NCBI GenBank assembly: GCA_006503535.1
Contig: QYRS01000017.1
Location: 434,001 to 498,000 of the forward strand
DNA from: Arthrinium phaeospermum
Lineage: Eukaryota; Ascomycota; Sordariomycetes; Amphisphaeriales; Apiosporaceae
DNA length: 64,000 bases
Reading direction: 5' to 3'
This document shows, one piece after another, positions 32,749 through 44,860 of the stretch. The notes under the pieces are model-generated. The model was given only the letters and a program-made list of their open reading frames with translations. It searched no databases and was not told the origin of the DNA. How positions within the stretch are numbered: the stretch's first letter is position 1; every line of letters begins with the position of its first letter. The position numbers were made by a program, and so were the translations under genes.

Positions 32749-34119
32749 ATGTCCTCTGCCAAACCACCGAGACCTAACAAACCCATCAAGATGGGCAAGC
32801 CGACCCAAGCACAGCCCAGCGACCCCGGCGTCCGCCCCGACCGCGCGGACCTCTACGCGCGCGCCAAGGACGGCCTGGAGAACCTGCAACTCGCCAGCCA
32901 CACCCCGGTCAACCTCTGCGCCATGGACGTCGTCGTCGACACCCTCAAGAAGAGCCTCCCCAAGGACGTGCGTTGCCAGGTCTACTGCGCCCCCGCCAAC
33001 GGCCCGGACCTCTGGAGCGACGACCAAGCGCGCCGCGACGAAGCCATGCGCCGCCTCGAGCTCTTCGCCAAGGGCGAGGAGAAGCCGGGCGACGAGTTCC
33101 GGCTCTTCCTCAAGAAGACGGCCCTCAGCCGGCACGTCATCTGGCCGCTGTGGGTCGAGGACGCGCAGGGCGCGCACTGGGTCCTGCTGTACTGGCACAG
33201 CGAGATGGTCGAGAAAACCAACGGCCGGTTCCCCTACATCCGCGAGGTCCGCCTCTTCGACCCGGCCCTCGACTACGGCTACCACATCACCGCCCACAAG
33301 CGGAACGGGGAGCGCCGCGCCCGCATCACCCACGCCTTCGCCCGCCTCCTGCGCCTCTTCAAGTCCGTCTACGCCGTCGAGGGCGTCGGCTCGCTGCGCT
33401 GGTGCCCCGGCGGCCGGTACCAGACCGATGACAACGGACTGATGCGCGGGTTCCACGCCAACTTCGTCCCGGACGCCTACGAGTACGACGAGCGCACGGG
33501 CGAGCCGCTGGCCCCCGAAGAAAGAGGCGGCGACAACGCCACAGGGGAGCGCTGCTACGCCCTTGTCAAGCAGCTCCTGGCCGGTATCGTCGTGCAGGAG
33601 ACGGCCCTGCCCCGCGACTACTACGAGCCGCACCGCGAGCACCTCGCCAAGCTGGCCTACGTCGACCCCTACCTCGCCCGCATCGAGATGGCCGGCATCT
33701 GCGCCTGGAAGTGCATGGAGGCCCAGAACTTCCGGAGCCGCATCGTCGTCGAGCCCCTGCCCGCCCGCGACCAGAAAAGCAAGAGGTCCTTCGTGCCGCC
33801 GCAGGCGCTGGCGCGGCCGGACCGGGAGCACCGCGTCGTGACCCGCCAGGCGCTGCACCGCGCCAAGAAGGAGCAGCTGCTGGTGCACGAGGAGGAGACG
33901 GAGCGGCAAGGGGGTCCCCCGGGCCCCCAAGGTCAGAACATCCGGCACCGGACCAACTGCATACGCCTCAACCCCGCCGCGACCAACTACGCCAGAACCT
34001 ACATGGGCATCTTCCAGTCGAGCTTGCCCAAAACCACCGGCATCACGAGGAAGAGAGCGTCCTCGTCGGCGGCACTGGAAGGGGAAACGCACGCCAAGAA
34101 AGCAAGAGTAGACTACTAA
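32749..34119 (+). CDS. Uncharacterised protein with a possible divergent C48 (Ulp1-like) cysteine-peptidase core
   Basis: Single exon, 456 residues. I do not recognise it as a named family. The middle has the order expected for a Ulp1/SENP-like fold: NLCAMDVVVDTLKK (55-68) where such enzymes have their substrate-site helix, then a strand with His143-Trp144 (GAHWVLLYWHSEM), then Asp171 in VRLFDP. Cys269 stands at the start of a helix (ERCYALVKQLLAGIVV). The GDCG-type context of the classical cysteine is not preserved, so activity is doubtful. The C-terminal 120 residues are basic and ended by a nuclear-localisation-like KK/KR cluster. A long minus-strand frame covers the same DNA but has the composition of a GC-rich shadow. 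The start at 32749 has AAC before ATG, a good fungal context. Confidence 0.65.
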   Translation: MSSAKPPRPNKPIKMGKPTQAQPSDPGVRPDRADLYARAKDGLENLQLASHTPVNLCAMDVVVDTLKKSLPKDVRCQVYCAPANGPDLWSDDQARRDEAMRRLELFAKGEEKPGDEFRLFLKKTALSRHVIWPLWVEDAQGAHWVLLYWHSEMVEKTNGRFPYIREVRLFDPALDYGYHITAHKRNGERRARITHAFARLLRLFKSVYAVEGVGSLRWCPGGRYQTDDNGLMRGFHANFVPDAYEYDERTGEPLAPEERGGDNATGERCYALVKQLLAGIVVQETALPRDYYEPHREHLAKLAYVDPYLARIEMAGICAWKCMEAQNFRSRIVVEPLPARDQKSKRSFVPPQALARPDREHRVVTRQALHRAKKEQLLVHEEETERQGGPPGPQGQNIRHRTNCIRLNPAATNYARTYMGIFQSSLPKTTGITRKRASSSAALEGETHAKKARVDY

Positions 34120-35049
34120 GGCTTCCCCTGTGAACACTACGACTGCTAGGGATGTCTGTCGCCAACGCCAAGCTGGTGCAGGAGATATGCCTGAGCTTCG
34201 GATTGCTAGCAACAATGCCGAAATACTTTAACAAGATCTGGTTTTGTTTATGTATCCTAGACTACACGTATGCATTTAATACACATCTTCGATAAGTGAT
34301 GCTGCTGGTCAGCCAAGATAGAACGTGCAAGGTTCGAGAAGCCGTTTGCCTATGGAAGAAAGGGTCGGCCCTCAATCCTTACACTGACATTTCATTCACC
34401 CAGGCCGAGAAGTGCGATGATGGTAAGTAATGATGCTTCAGCGTGGCTGTTCTAGGTGCCCTCAGCTTCATCACACATGGTAGTGCTTACAGTAATCACA
34501 AGTGCTTGCTTGCCCTCCCATATCAAATTTCATGAAATCCAGCGCGCACTTACACGGATGAAGGCTATGCCAAAGCTAATCACGATGACGAATCGGACAT
34601 CAAGAAGATGCGAACAGGCTGTCAAAGGCATCAATAGAATGTGTGCATCGCCAGTTTCCCCGAGGAAACCAATGTAACTACTGTAGCCATAATAGCCAGG
34701 AAAACTAAGTACGGGAAATGGTATCATCTGCTCCTTTGCCCATTGCTCTGATTGGCCGGTTTCATTCGCGCCCACCCCCAAACGCAGGGAACGAGTGTTA
34801 AAAAACACCGAAAGATGAGGAAAAAAAAGGCATTCGCAATATACCCTGTGTAGCCAGTACAAAACTTGGTAAAACTTGTGAACAAGAAATGCGCTGGTCA
34901 CGTAGTCCCCCAGTGCCCCAGGTGGCCCAGCCGGTAACGCCTTCACCGCCTAACCGCTGATCACCCCAGAGTAGCCAGGAGAACACGAGCAGACAAGTCA
35001 TCCACGGGACGGGATACCCATCGCCGAGGAACAAACTGTCCATCCATCA
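34120..35049. other. Convergent intergenic, unknown gene to capping-enzyme gene
   Basis: The 3' flanks of two convergent genes. No gene is recognised. Confidence 0.5.
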
Positions 35050-38000
35050 TCACGAGGCTGGGCATTTTCTTGCCAAGGCTCTCACGTTATTCACGAGCGA
35101 CTCGATGATGTCCTGGAACTTGTTCTCGGGGTCGTTGTCCAACAACAAGCGGCCATGCTCCAGGAGGATACCAGCATCCAACTCCACCTCCAACTCGTGT
35201 TCCTTCTCGGGGCCGCGACCAAGTAGCTGTCTCTTCACCTGCGTCAAGTCGACCTGGAAGAAGCCATGCTTGTAACTGAGTCGGTCCTTCTCTCGATCCG
35301 GCTGCTTCTCGCGGTTCGCCATCTGGTTCGAGATGATCTCTTCCGGGGGTCCATCCCAGTCCCATTCCAGGTTGATACTGATGCGGCAATCAACAGGGCA
35401 CTGTGGCAGGTATATGTTGAGGTCGCCCACGCGCGCCTTGACAATCTTGGCCAGCACTTCGCCCGTCTTCTGGTCCGTCGAGATCCGTGCCTTCATCGGG
35501 TGTTTCGGTGACATCAGGGCTTGTACGGCGTGAGGGAGACGGGCTACCATGGAGGAATGGAGCTCATAGAACTTGTCTATCTCTCGCCGATGCTTGTAAT
35601 GGATCTGCACATGGGGATTCCGGCGGCCGACGTTGTTGCGAGGGTCGGTGGCGACGACTTGGCCGTTGAGCCACTCGTTCATGGTTCGGTGCTGAACCTG
35701 GAAAAACAGTGTTAGCAGATATGTCAAAGGAACTGGCAGGCACGGGAAGCCGTGGGATAATCATCACTTACCTCCGACATGCTACTACGGAACCCAATTC
35801 TGGCCTCGGAAGACAGGACACACTCGCCGATCAGAGGGAAATCAAGACGGTCATCCGTGTCTCGATCGATGATGGTCCCAAACTTTGCTTCGATCTCAAA
35901 CTGCACTCCACGCGCTTGAATCTCTGCGAGACCCGGGTTATTGAGGACATTGACAAAGAGGAAATCGCCGACTGCCTTGACCAAAAAGTCAATGGGCTTA
36001 TTGACCAGGGATATGCATTCCAGAGGGAACGGGTGTCCCCGGAATGTGTAGCCCTCCTCCACCACAGGAGGTAACGGTGACGGGTTGTGCTCTTCCATCT
36101 TGACCGACGTGCCACCGCCGACCGAACGCGTGGCTTCTGGCGACGTATGGCGAGAGACATGCTCGGATTTGACATTCGACTCGCTGCGGTGTCCATTGCC
36201 GTTGACAAGACCGGCAGGCGCCGCCGGGGCCTGGCTCGTTACGTGTGCTTTCGCTCGAAGGGTGTAATTGCGGCTGGCGTTGGGCTGTTGTGTGCGACAA
36301 GTCTGGGCCCATGCCGGAGGGCTGTTTAGTGAACAGCGCATCTTCTTCCGACGGGGCAATAGCGGTGAAGTAGAGGTCGAGGCCGAGGTTCGCGACGCGG
36401 TGGTGCCGTGGTTGCCGTTGATTCCTGGCGGCGGCGGGCGTCGGTTGGTGGCAGCTTCCAATTCGTCAGGTCGGAGGTCCCGATCGTCCAGTTTCCGCTT
36501 GCCGGGCGTGGCTTCCCGAGGTTGCTGCTGCTGCATGTATTGAACGCCTTCCATGACTGCTGTAGAGGCAGGCACCTGGCTTGTATTATGATTAAGTTTT
36601 TGTAGTTGTTGTGGTTGTGGCTGTAGCGGCAATTGAGGTTGAGGATGTGAAAATTCTGGCGGTGCACCGGGGAATGCGCCACCCTTAGATGAAGGTCTGG
36701 GCTCGCCTGCGCTACTCGGCAGACTAGGCACACGGGTCTTTGGCGAAACGCTGATGCTTCTTTCGCGTTCGCTTCGTGATGCTTGGGATTGTGAGCGTCG
36801 GTGCGATTCGCTGATGGTATCGTAGGGTGCAGTGTGGCTGCTGTTGCTGACTGCTCGCTGAATGGTGGAGGGTTGTGGTGGTGGAGGAGAGGTATGGTAC
36901 GGCGATTGTTGTTGTTGTTGTTGTTGTGACGGATGCAGAGGATAGGCAGACAATGGAGCACCAGAAGGTGTTCTTTGTTGGTAGGGACTTGGCGGCTGTG
37001 CAAAATTTGGATTGTTGTTGCTGACCGTACTGACCGATTGTCTTGGTGTGCCTAGCAAAGGCGCCGCCAAAGGTGTTGGTGGTTGTGAGGTTTGTCTCTG
37101 GTGTGGATGCGATTGTTGTTGTTGAAAGTGACCTTGTTGGTCAAAGTGTGGAGGACCATGACTTGTTGCTACTGGACTTCCCATGGAGCCACCCGGGGGA
37201 CCATAAGCCGATGGGGTCCCGAACGGAGGCTGGTGCGGCCCATGGGCAGAAGTCGGTGTCGAGGCGGATGCCGATTGCAGCGATTGCGATCTCTGATGTT
37301 GGTGATGCAGTTGCTGCTGCTGCTGCTGCTGCTGCAGTTGTTGTTGTTGCTGCTGCAGTTGCTGTTGTTGTTGTTGATGTTGCTGCTGCTGCTGCTGCTG
37401 ATGCTGCAAATACATATGATTGCCCCCTCCTGGTGTTCCCACTGGCGGTGTTTGTGGCATGACTGGCTGGCCTGGCACAGGATAAGAGACTGAGCCATGC
37501 GGCGTTGGCATGCCCACCGGTGCTGCTCCTCCCTGAGATGCATAGCTGTCTCTTGGGTCGCGTGGGTAGCCGCTGTATTGAAGCCGTTGCTGCGGACTAG
37601 GCGGCGGCTGGCCTTGGGCCTGCGGTGGAAAAGGGTATCCAGTGCTCGCACCGCTGATGGATGAGGTCGGCGTGTGTCTGTAGGGAGATGGATTGGATAC
37701 GGACGCGCTGCCGGGTGACCGCGGGTCGTTCATGGCGCCGGGCGGATGAATCGGAGGGGGGGCTGGCCTCCCAGGGTACCCATTAGGGGGAGGCGCGTTG
37801 TAGGATGTCGGCGATGCATACGGAGCAGACGGTGGGAACCCCGGATGGGCCGCCACTGCAGCATACTCTCGAGGCGATGCGGCCGGGGCAGGGCCAGGCG
37901 ATGCGTGCATGGGATGGCCATAGTCTCGGAAGCCGTGGGATGGGTGGCCGGACTGTACCGGCGTTTGAGGTGCTGCGCTCATCGACGAAGACGGGGTTTT

Positions 38001-38084
38001 GGCCACAGACGCGGGCGGTGGAGGCGGCTGTCTCGACGCGCCTCCTGCGCCGCTATCCTTATTCAGCATGGAATTGAGATCCAT
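35050..38084 (-). CDS. mRNA-capping enzyme beta subunit, RNA 5'-triphosphatase (Cet1 type)
   Basis: Two exons, 38084-35772 and 35697-35050, with a GTAAGT/CAG intron in phase 0, giving 986 residues. It removes the gamma phosphate from nascent pre-mRNA 5' ends in the nucleus, the first step of cap formation, and works with the guanylyltransferase subunit. The catalytic domain is the C-terminal 300 residues, a metal-dependent triphosphate tunnel enzyme. The strand FEIEAKFG (about 725) and the strand ELEVELD (about 940) carry the metal-binding glutamates. VQHRTMNEWLNGQV at the exon 2 start and KHRREIDKFYE are conserved family segments. The N-terminal 650 residues are Pro/Gln/Ser-rich and disordered, with polyglutamine tracts. 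The start at 38084 begins MDLNSML; an in-frame ATG 33 codons upstream lies in a low-complexity leader and is less likely. Confidence 0.95.
37308..37408. repeat. CAG/CAA trinucleotide tract coding for polyglutamine
   Basis: The plus strand shows runs of TGC/TTG triplets, read on the minus strand as CAG and CAA, with occasional His and Leu interruptions. It encodes a glutamine-rich block at about residues 225-260 of the Cet1-type protein. A shorter CAA tract lies at about 36905-36930. Slippage makes both likely length polymorphisms. Confidence 0.9.
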
Positions 38085-41000
38085 GATGCCGGCCTGAAGT
38101 CCCGTTTGATGGCTTTGGTTCGATTCGATTCGCTTCGAGTCGTCGTCTCGTCTCTCGTCTCGTCTCGGGCAGTGTCGATGCAAGCGCCTTGCTGCGGCGA
38201 CGTCGGCAGCCAGATGCGTCCCCTTGGTGATTACTTCTTCGGCGCAGTGTTCAAACAGAATGCCACGCAGTCACGCTCTCTTTCTTTCTTTCTCTCTCTT
38301 CTCTAGCACGAGCAACACTATCCCTCACAGATACCACGTCATCGATACTGCATCAACGCGATTATCGCCGGTCCACAAATAAATTCATCAGATAAGATAT
38401 CCTAATTAGAACAGTAAGATGGTTTGGCGGTTTTCCGCGCGGGTTGGCTCGTTGCGCAGATGATGGGGAGACGTTGGCAAACGGGGAATCGGGAGGGTGC
38501 CGCTGCTGCCTGCCTTGATTCTGTCTACTAGTTGCGCCGGTGATCGTGAATGGTTGCTCGTCTGCACGTTCCAGCCTCTCGGGACAGTACGGCGTTTCGG
38601 GTCGTGCGCGCTCTGCCGTTGGGAAAATCGCGTCGGGCGCAACGGGCAAACAGGGTCCTGGTGGGATTGGCAATGATGCGCAGCTAGCAATTGAAGCCGG
38701 CGACGAGAAATAAAGCGATTACGAGCCCTTGGCGATGGATTTGCAAAGGGGGAGGCAGCAGTGGGAAGTAGGTAGAAAAGAGAAAAATAAAAAAAGGCTA
38801 AGGTGTGTCTTCGAATATTGGGTGGTGTAGTAGTAGTATATGCAAACGGAATCCCCAGGTTGGGCGGCGGCGTGCGTCTTGCGGCTCTCTCACTGACACG
38901 CTCTCTTGCGCCGTCTTTTCTTGTCTAATCTTTTGGTCTTTTTTTTCTCTCTCCGTCCGAATGACTTCCGGCGGCTCTGGTCTGGGACTGGCTGCTGTGC
39001 TGGCTGCTGACTGCGGTTGCGAGCTTAGGGACGGTGCTAGTTATCTGATCCGATCGTAATAATATGTTCGCGAATCAATTCGAGGTTGGAGGCCGGGCTG
39101 GCTGATTGGGCTGCAGAGTGCCAAAGTGTCAGGGTGGGTGCCGTTGAGAGTGTTTCAATTTCCTACCCACAATTAGGCAATCATCAGCCTCAAGTCCTTC
39201 TCCATCGGAAGGGGGGTCACGGCCGGGGTTGGTGGTTCAGATTGCGAAATCTTGGTGGATGTCCATCGATTGCGACTGACAAGGCTGACCTTTTTTTTTT
39301 TTTTTTGGTGTCCAAACTCTTTGCTGTGCGGTCTACTGTCGCGCTCGCGTGTGGTTGAACAAAAAAAGATGCTGGGTCAAATTTAATTGATGACGGGGAG
39401 GAGACACAAGGGAAAAAAAGATGGGGAGGGACGGTCTGGGGTTCGTGTCCTCCTATCTGAACCTATATCTTGAGCTGGTCTAGCTAGTCCTCCAGCGCAA
39501 ACAAGATCACAGGTACAGGCTCTGCAATGGAGTCCATGTACTACCTACCACATGCACTACTGCTGGCTGCTGCTGCTGCTACTTGCTATCTGCTACCCCC
39601 TAGCATCCCGAGCAAGTCCAACCTGGTCATCTTGCCTGGATGTCATCCATGGACGGTCTTTCCAGCTCATCCGATATAGTGGTTCAGAGACCTGGCCAGA
39701 ACCTCAATGACGAAGCTCCCGTTGCCCTAGGACAATGCCATGACATATCTGCAAAGGCATGTGTATCTGTCTATTTGCGACTGTGATATCCGCAGTCGGT
39801 ATTGCCTGGGTATCGTGGGGCATACAACATACGTACGATTGTACCGCCGTAGGTAGAGCATTGATCTGGCTGTCCGTGGTGTTGTCTCTTCCTCTGCAGA
39901 GGTAGTGACAGCTAGCAATCTCGGTTTCTGCGCGGCCCGACATTGCGTGATGAGCGAGCCTTAGGTACTGGCCGCTCGGGTGAGGAGGGTTTACTTTTGA
40001 CGTGACCACGGTTTTGTTTTAGAGGCTACACTAAATCAGCCTGTCAATCCCTACTGATACCAGCTCTCCCATAGCGTGTACCAGGTATGTTAGCCATCGC
40101 TGGTGGCACTGGCAGCCTCGATAGGCTGCCATGTCCAAAAATTCAGGCAGGCAGGCCACTAGGCAGCCAAGATAAACACCGAAAAGGCATGCACTGCGCA
40201 GAACACTGCAGCCGGTGAGTATGGGTTGAAATTGGGATTGACACTGGATGGCATTGACATACAGTTCTTCGCACTCGATGTAGATTATCACCTGCAGGAC
40301 CAGGCAGCAGGCACACAGGTTGCATACCGTGGATGGTGGGTTTGGTTTGATAGTTCATCGGTTCAACAGCATCTTCAGGGCGAATGAAATGCTGCTGGGT
40401 GGTGGTGATGGCGGTCTCTTTCCATTCCATGGGTGTGCTTTACTGCGTGTAAGCAGGGCGGGCACGCTTGAAGCCTTAAACTACGAGAGGCCTATCTCAC
40501 AGCTCAGTCACCTAGCAGGCTCGGGTTACAGCAGCGGGCTAGCTGCCACTTGATAAGCATAGCCACAGGCTACCTACAGTAGATAGATATGGGAAGCTAC
40601 TAGGTACTAGAAATGAAGCGGACAGGCTCGACTTTGATCGGTGTAGCCAATAGAGTGATGCCTGAACAAGAAGCCAGTGATTGCATGCGATAAGTCCAGG
40701 CGAATGAAGGCCGGCCCCGGTATTCCAGATATCGAGAGTGATCAACTTCCCCAGGTCATTCTGGACCAGCATCCACAAAATTGGACGGCGCATCAATTGA
40801 TTTCCCGGGCTCAGTCAAAGGTACAAGCTGCTGAGCTACGGGTGTGCTTGTAGTGGGAGGGCCACTGCTTCTAATGCCACCCCTCTGCTAGTGGTTTTCT
40901 GCCCAGCTCCGAAAGGTACTTGATGCTCTGTGAGGGAAGCTCGGGCCATCTGCAAGGCAGAGCTGTTCCTGACGTGTACCGCTGCTGGCTGGTGGCTAGG

Positions 41001-41303
41001 CTGGCTGGCTGGCTCGGGTCGGGGCTCCAAAGCGCAATCCAATGTGTTCATTTGCCTCGCCGTCCTTGACCACATTTGCGCATCACCTCCACAACCAACA
41101 TCGGCGACGTCAGCCATCTATCTCCCCCCAAACAAACCACAAGCATCATTCCTCTGGAAGGTAGTGGCACGTCAGCGATACTCTAGATTTTTAATTTCCC
41201 CTCCTCCCTCTCGACGCCTTCGCATCGATATTGCCCAAGGCTTCTCGCATCCGCCAATCATCCTTCGTGCGGGTTTCGCGAGCCGTGATACAGGCTTCTC
41301 AAG
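38085..41303. other. Long divergent intergenic region, capping-enzyme gene to RPN2
   Basis: 3.2 kb containing both promoters. Near the capping-enzyme gene the plus strand is strongly pyrimidine-rich (TCTCG repeats near 38140-38165, TTTC/TCTC runs at 38277-38304). A T16 run lies at 39291-39306, and CTG-type triplets near 39552-39580. No open frame here looks like a gene. A long 5' leader or non-coding transcript is possible but not demonstrable from sequence. Confidence 0.6.
39291..39306. repeat. Poly(T) tract, 16 bases
   Basis: An uninterrupted run of 16 T in the divergent promoter region. Such tracts exclude nucleosomes in fungal promoters. Confidence 0.8.
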
Positions 41304-44300
41304 ATGCCAGGCCTCGTGACCGCCACCGGAGTGTTAGGCTTCCTCGCCGACGAGGAGCCCGAGCTCAAGGTCTTCGCCCTCCAGACATTGAACGACGACA
41401 TCGACACTGTATGGACCGAAGTTGCCGGCGCCCTCGGCCAAATGTACGTTGTTGACTCAAACACTCTTGCCTCGCCCGTCTCCATCATCTGCTGACAATC
41501 CTCCCTGCATGTAGTGAGGCCCTCTATGAAGACGACTCCTTCCCCGAACGCAAGCTTGCCGCTCTTGTCCTCTCCAAGGTCTACTACCACCTGCAAGCCT
41601 ACGATGAGAGCATGTTCTTCGCCTTAGCCGCCGGCGATCTCTTCAAGCTGGACAACCCGGGCGAGTTCGAGGAGACCATCATCTCCAAGTGCGTCGACCA
41701 TTACATCGCCGCCAAGAACGAGAACCACTCGGTCCTGTCTCAGAAGGATAGCGAGGACAAGTCCTTGCCTGCCTTGGCCACGGCTTTCAGCAGCGGGGCT
41801 AACGATGGTAACAACGCCTCCGCCCTGATCTCGCCGACGACTCCCTTCTCCCAGTCTACTCTGCCCTCCAAGTCCCTCCTGTCCCGTGCCTCGACCGACA
41901 ACACCATTCTCGAGCCCTCTTTCGAGCCGCCCAAGAAGCAACACCGCTCGTCCTCTATCGCTCTGTCCCAGAATGAGCTCAACACAAGACGTGCGATTGA
42001 TGCCGTCATCGAACGCCTCTACGAGAGCTGCCTGAAGGAAGGTCGATACAAGCAGGTCGTCGGTATCGCCGTTGAAGCCAAGCGCTTAGACGTGGTCAGC
42101 AAGGTGATCCAACGTGCCGACTCGGATTACAAGAAGGCCAAGGGCAAGGCCGCCGATGAAGAGACTCTCGGCCCCGCTGAGGAGTTGATGGACTATTGCC
42201 TTACCATCTGCCTGGATATCGTCCAAGAGCGTGCTTTCCGCGATGACATCCTGCAATTGGTTCTGGAAATTCTCACTAGCGGCAGGGCCAAGGACCCCGA
42301 CTACTTCTCCATCGCCAAGTGCATCGTCTACTTGAACAAGGATGAGCAGGCCGGTACCGTCATTCACCATTTGGTGAAGGAGGGTACGCCTCATTCTACG
42401 GCTATCGCTTATCAGTTTGCTTTCGATCTGTACGACAATGGCACGCAGGAGTTCTTGGGCAAGGTAATTGCACCTTTGCCCACTGGCGAGGAGTCTTCCT
42501 CCAAGACAGAGGGCGAGGCGACAGAGCGTGACTCGCTGCTGGCCGATACCGACAACTCGTCGGCCGAGCCGGACTCGAAGAAGACCGAGGTCTACCGGAA
42601 TATCCGGTCCATCCTTGATGGTACGAAGACGATCAAGCTGAACGTTGAGTTCCTCTACCGCAACAACCACACCGATCTCAGCATCCTCAACAAGGTCCGC
42701 GACAGTCTCGAGGGCCGCAACTCCATCTTCCACACCGCAGTCACCTTCTGCAATGCGTTCATGAACCAAGGTACCACCAACGACAAGTTCTTCCGCGACA
42801 ACCTGGAATGGCTCGGCAAGGCCGTCAACTGGTCCAAGTTCACTGCTACAGCAGCCCTCGGTGTCATCCACCGCGGAAACCTCTCTCAGTCCAGAAAACT
42901 CCTCGAGCCCTACTTGCCCCGAGGTGCCGGTGGTATCAGCGGCGGGTCCCTCTATAGTCAGGGTGGTGCCCTCTATGCCTATGGTTTGATTCACGCCAAC
43001 CACGGCGCCGATGCCCTGGACTACCTCAAGACTCAGTTCACTGCCGCCGAGGAGGAAGTCATCCAGCACGGTGGTGCTCTGGGTCTTGGTATTGCCGGTA
43101 TGGCTACCGGTAACGAGGAGATCTTCGACAACCTGAAGACGGTGCTGTTTGCCGATTCCGCTTTGAACGGTGAAGCTGTTGGTTTGTCCATGGGTCTGAT
43201 CATGCTGGGCACTGGTAATGTCAAGGCTCTGGAGGACATGGTCACCTATGCTCACGAGACCACACACGAGAAGAGTGTGCGCGGTCTGGCCCTCGGTATG
43301 GCTCTCATCATGTACGGACGCCAGGAACAGGCAGACGTCATGATTGAGGGTCTCCTTAACGACCCCGACCCAACCCTGCGATATGGTGGCATCATGACCG
43401 TGGCCATGGCTTACTGTGGCACCGGAAGCAACAAGGCCATTCGCAAGCTGCTGCACATCGCCGTCAGCGATGTTAACGATGATGTGCGGCGCATAGCCGT
43501 CATGAGTCTGGGCTTCATCCTGTTCAGGAAGCCTGGCAGCGTTCCTCGTATGGTGGAACTTCTGTCCGAGTCGTACAACCCTCACGTCCGATACGGTTCC
43601 GCCATGGCTCTGGGTATCTCGTGTGCGGGCACGGGTCTGGACGAGGCGATCGACCTTCTTGAGCCCATGATGAAGGATCCCACCGACTTTGTGCGCCAGG
43701 GAGCCCTTATCGCTCTGTCCATGATTATGATGCAGCAGAACGAGGTGATGAACCCCAAGGCGGCCACGATTCGCAAGACGCTCAAGAAGGTTGTGGGTGA
43801 TAGGCACGAGGATGCCATGACCAAATTCGGTGCTGCTCTGGCTCTCGGAATCATCGATGCTGGAGGCCGCAACTGCACCATCGGCCTGCAGACGCAGACC
43901 GGCAACCTCAACATGGCGGGTATTGTGGGCATGGCCGTCTTCACACAATACTGGTACTGGTTCCCCTTCACCCACTTCTTGTCCCTGGCCTTCACGCCCA
44001 CCTCGATTATCGCCCTCGACCACGACCTGGACATCATTGACATGAAGTTCCACTGCTCGACCAAGCCCAGTCTGTTTGACTACCCGCCGGAGCAGGAGGT
44101 CAAGACCGAGGAAGGCCCTGCTCTGATTGCCACTGCTATCCTCTCCACTACTGCCCAAGCCAAGCGCCGCGCCCAGAAGAAGGAGCGCGCCCAGCGTCGC
44201 GAGAGCATGGACATTGACACCCCGGCCGCGGCCAAGCCCAGCACCGAGAAGATGGACGTCGACGAGCCTAAGAAGCCCGAAGACGCCAAGAAGGACGAAG

Positions 44301-44860
44301 AGGCGGTGGTTGATAAGGAGACCTCGGCCCCTCCTGCCGATTCCAAGAAGAAGCCGGGCTACGAGGTTGACAACATGACCCGAGTCCTTCCCGCTCAGCT
44401 CAAGTACATCAGCCCCATCAAGGGTCGTTACTGGCCGGTCAAGCTTGTCCGACCAGGCCCATTGGTAAGTCTTTCTGCCTATACAACTACAGCATCTGAG
44501 AAAATTGGCAAGCTAACAAAGCCACAGCCCACGGGAGGACCCATTCTTCTCCACGACACACAACCAGACCAGGCCAAGAGTCTAATCGAGGAGAAGCTGA
44601 AGAAGGTTTCTACCGACAAGGCCCCTGTGCCTAATGCTGGCGGCGCCGGTGGAAACCGTCTTGCGCGTACCGAGTTGGAGAACCGGTTGCTCCAGTCGTT
44701 TGGTGTCAACCCGCCCGTCACGCCAGGTGGCGCTGGTGGAGCTGCCGCTGCCGCCGGTGTCCTGACGGCTGTGGATGAGGATCAGGAGGGTGACGAGGAG
44801 GCCCAGCCGCCTAGGGACTTTGAGTACTTCACGGAAGGTGAAGACGAGGATGATGACTAA
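41304..44860 (+). CDS. rpn2: 26S proteasome regulatory subunit RPN2 (PSMD1)
   Basis: Exons 41304-41443, 41515-44464 and 44528-44860 give 1140 residues. It is the largest scaffold of the 19S base, holding ubiquitin receptors and the lid against the ATPase ring. The N-terminus (GVLGFLADEEPELKVFAL) and EALYEDDSF after the first splice are typical. The central region has proteasome/cyclosome repeats (for example GLALGMALIMYGRQEQAD, GGIMTVAMAYCGTGSNKAIR, YGSAMALGISCAGTGLDEA). An Ala/Lys/Glu/Pro-rich insert follows, then KYISPIKGRYWPVK, and an acidic tail ending in Glu/Asp. The second intron (63 nt; GTAAGT, CTAAC branch site, CAG) is a multiple of three without an in-frame stop, so unspliced mRNA would still encode a 1161-residue protein. 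Splicing is preferred because the intervening residues have no family counterpart. Confidence 0.97.

Noticed and set aside
32737..34215. A 492-codon open frame on the minus strand
   Set aside because: It mirrors the plus-strand gene over its whole length, and its Val/Leu/Gly/Arg-rich composition is that of a GC-rich antisense shadow.
42086..44158. A 690-codon open frame antisense to RPN2
   Set aside because: RPN2 identity is certain on the plus strand. The antisense frame is His/Val/Gly-rich with no domain and arises from codon bias.
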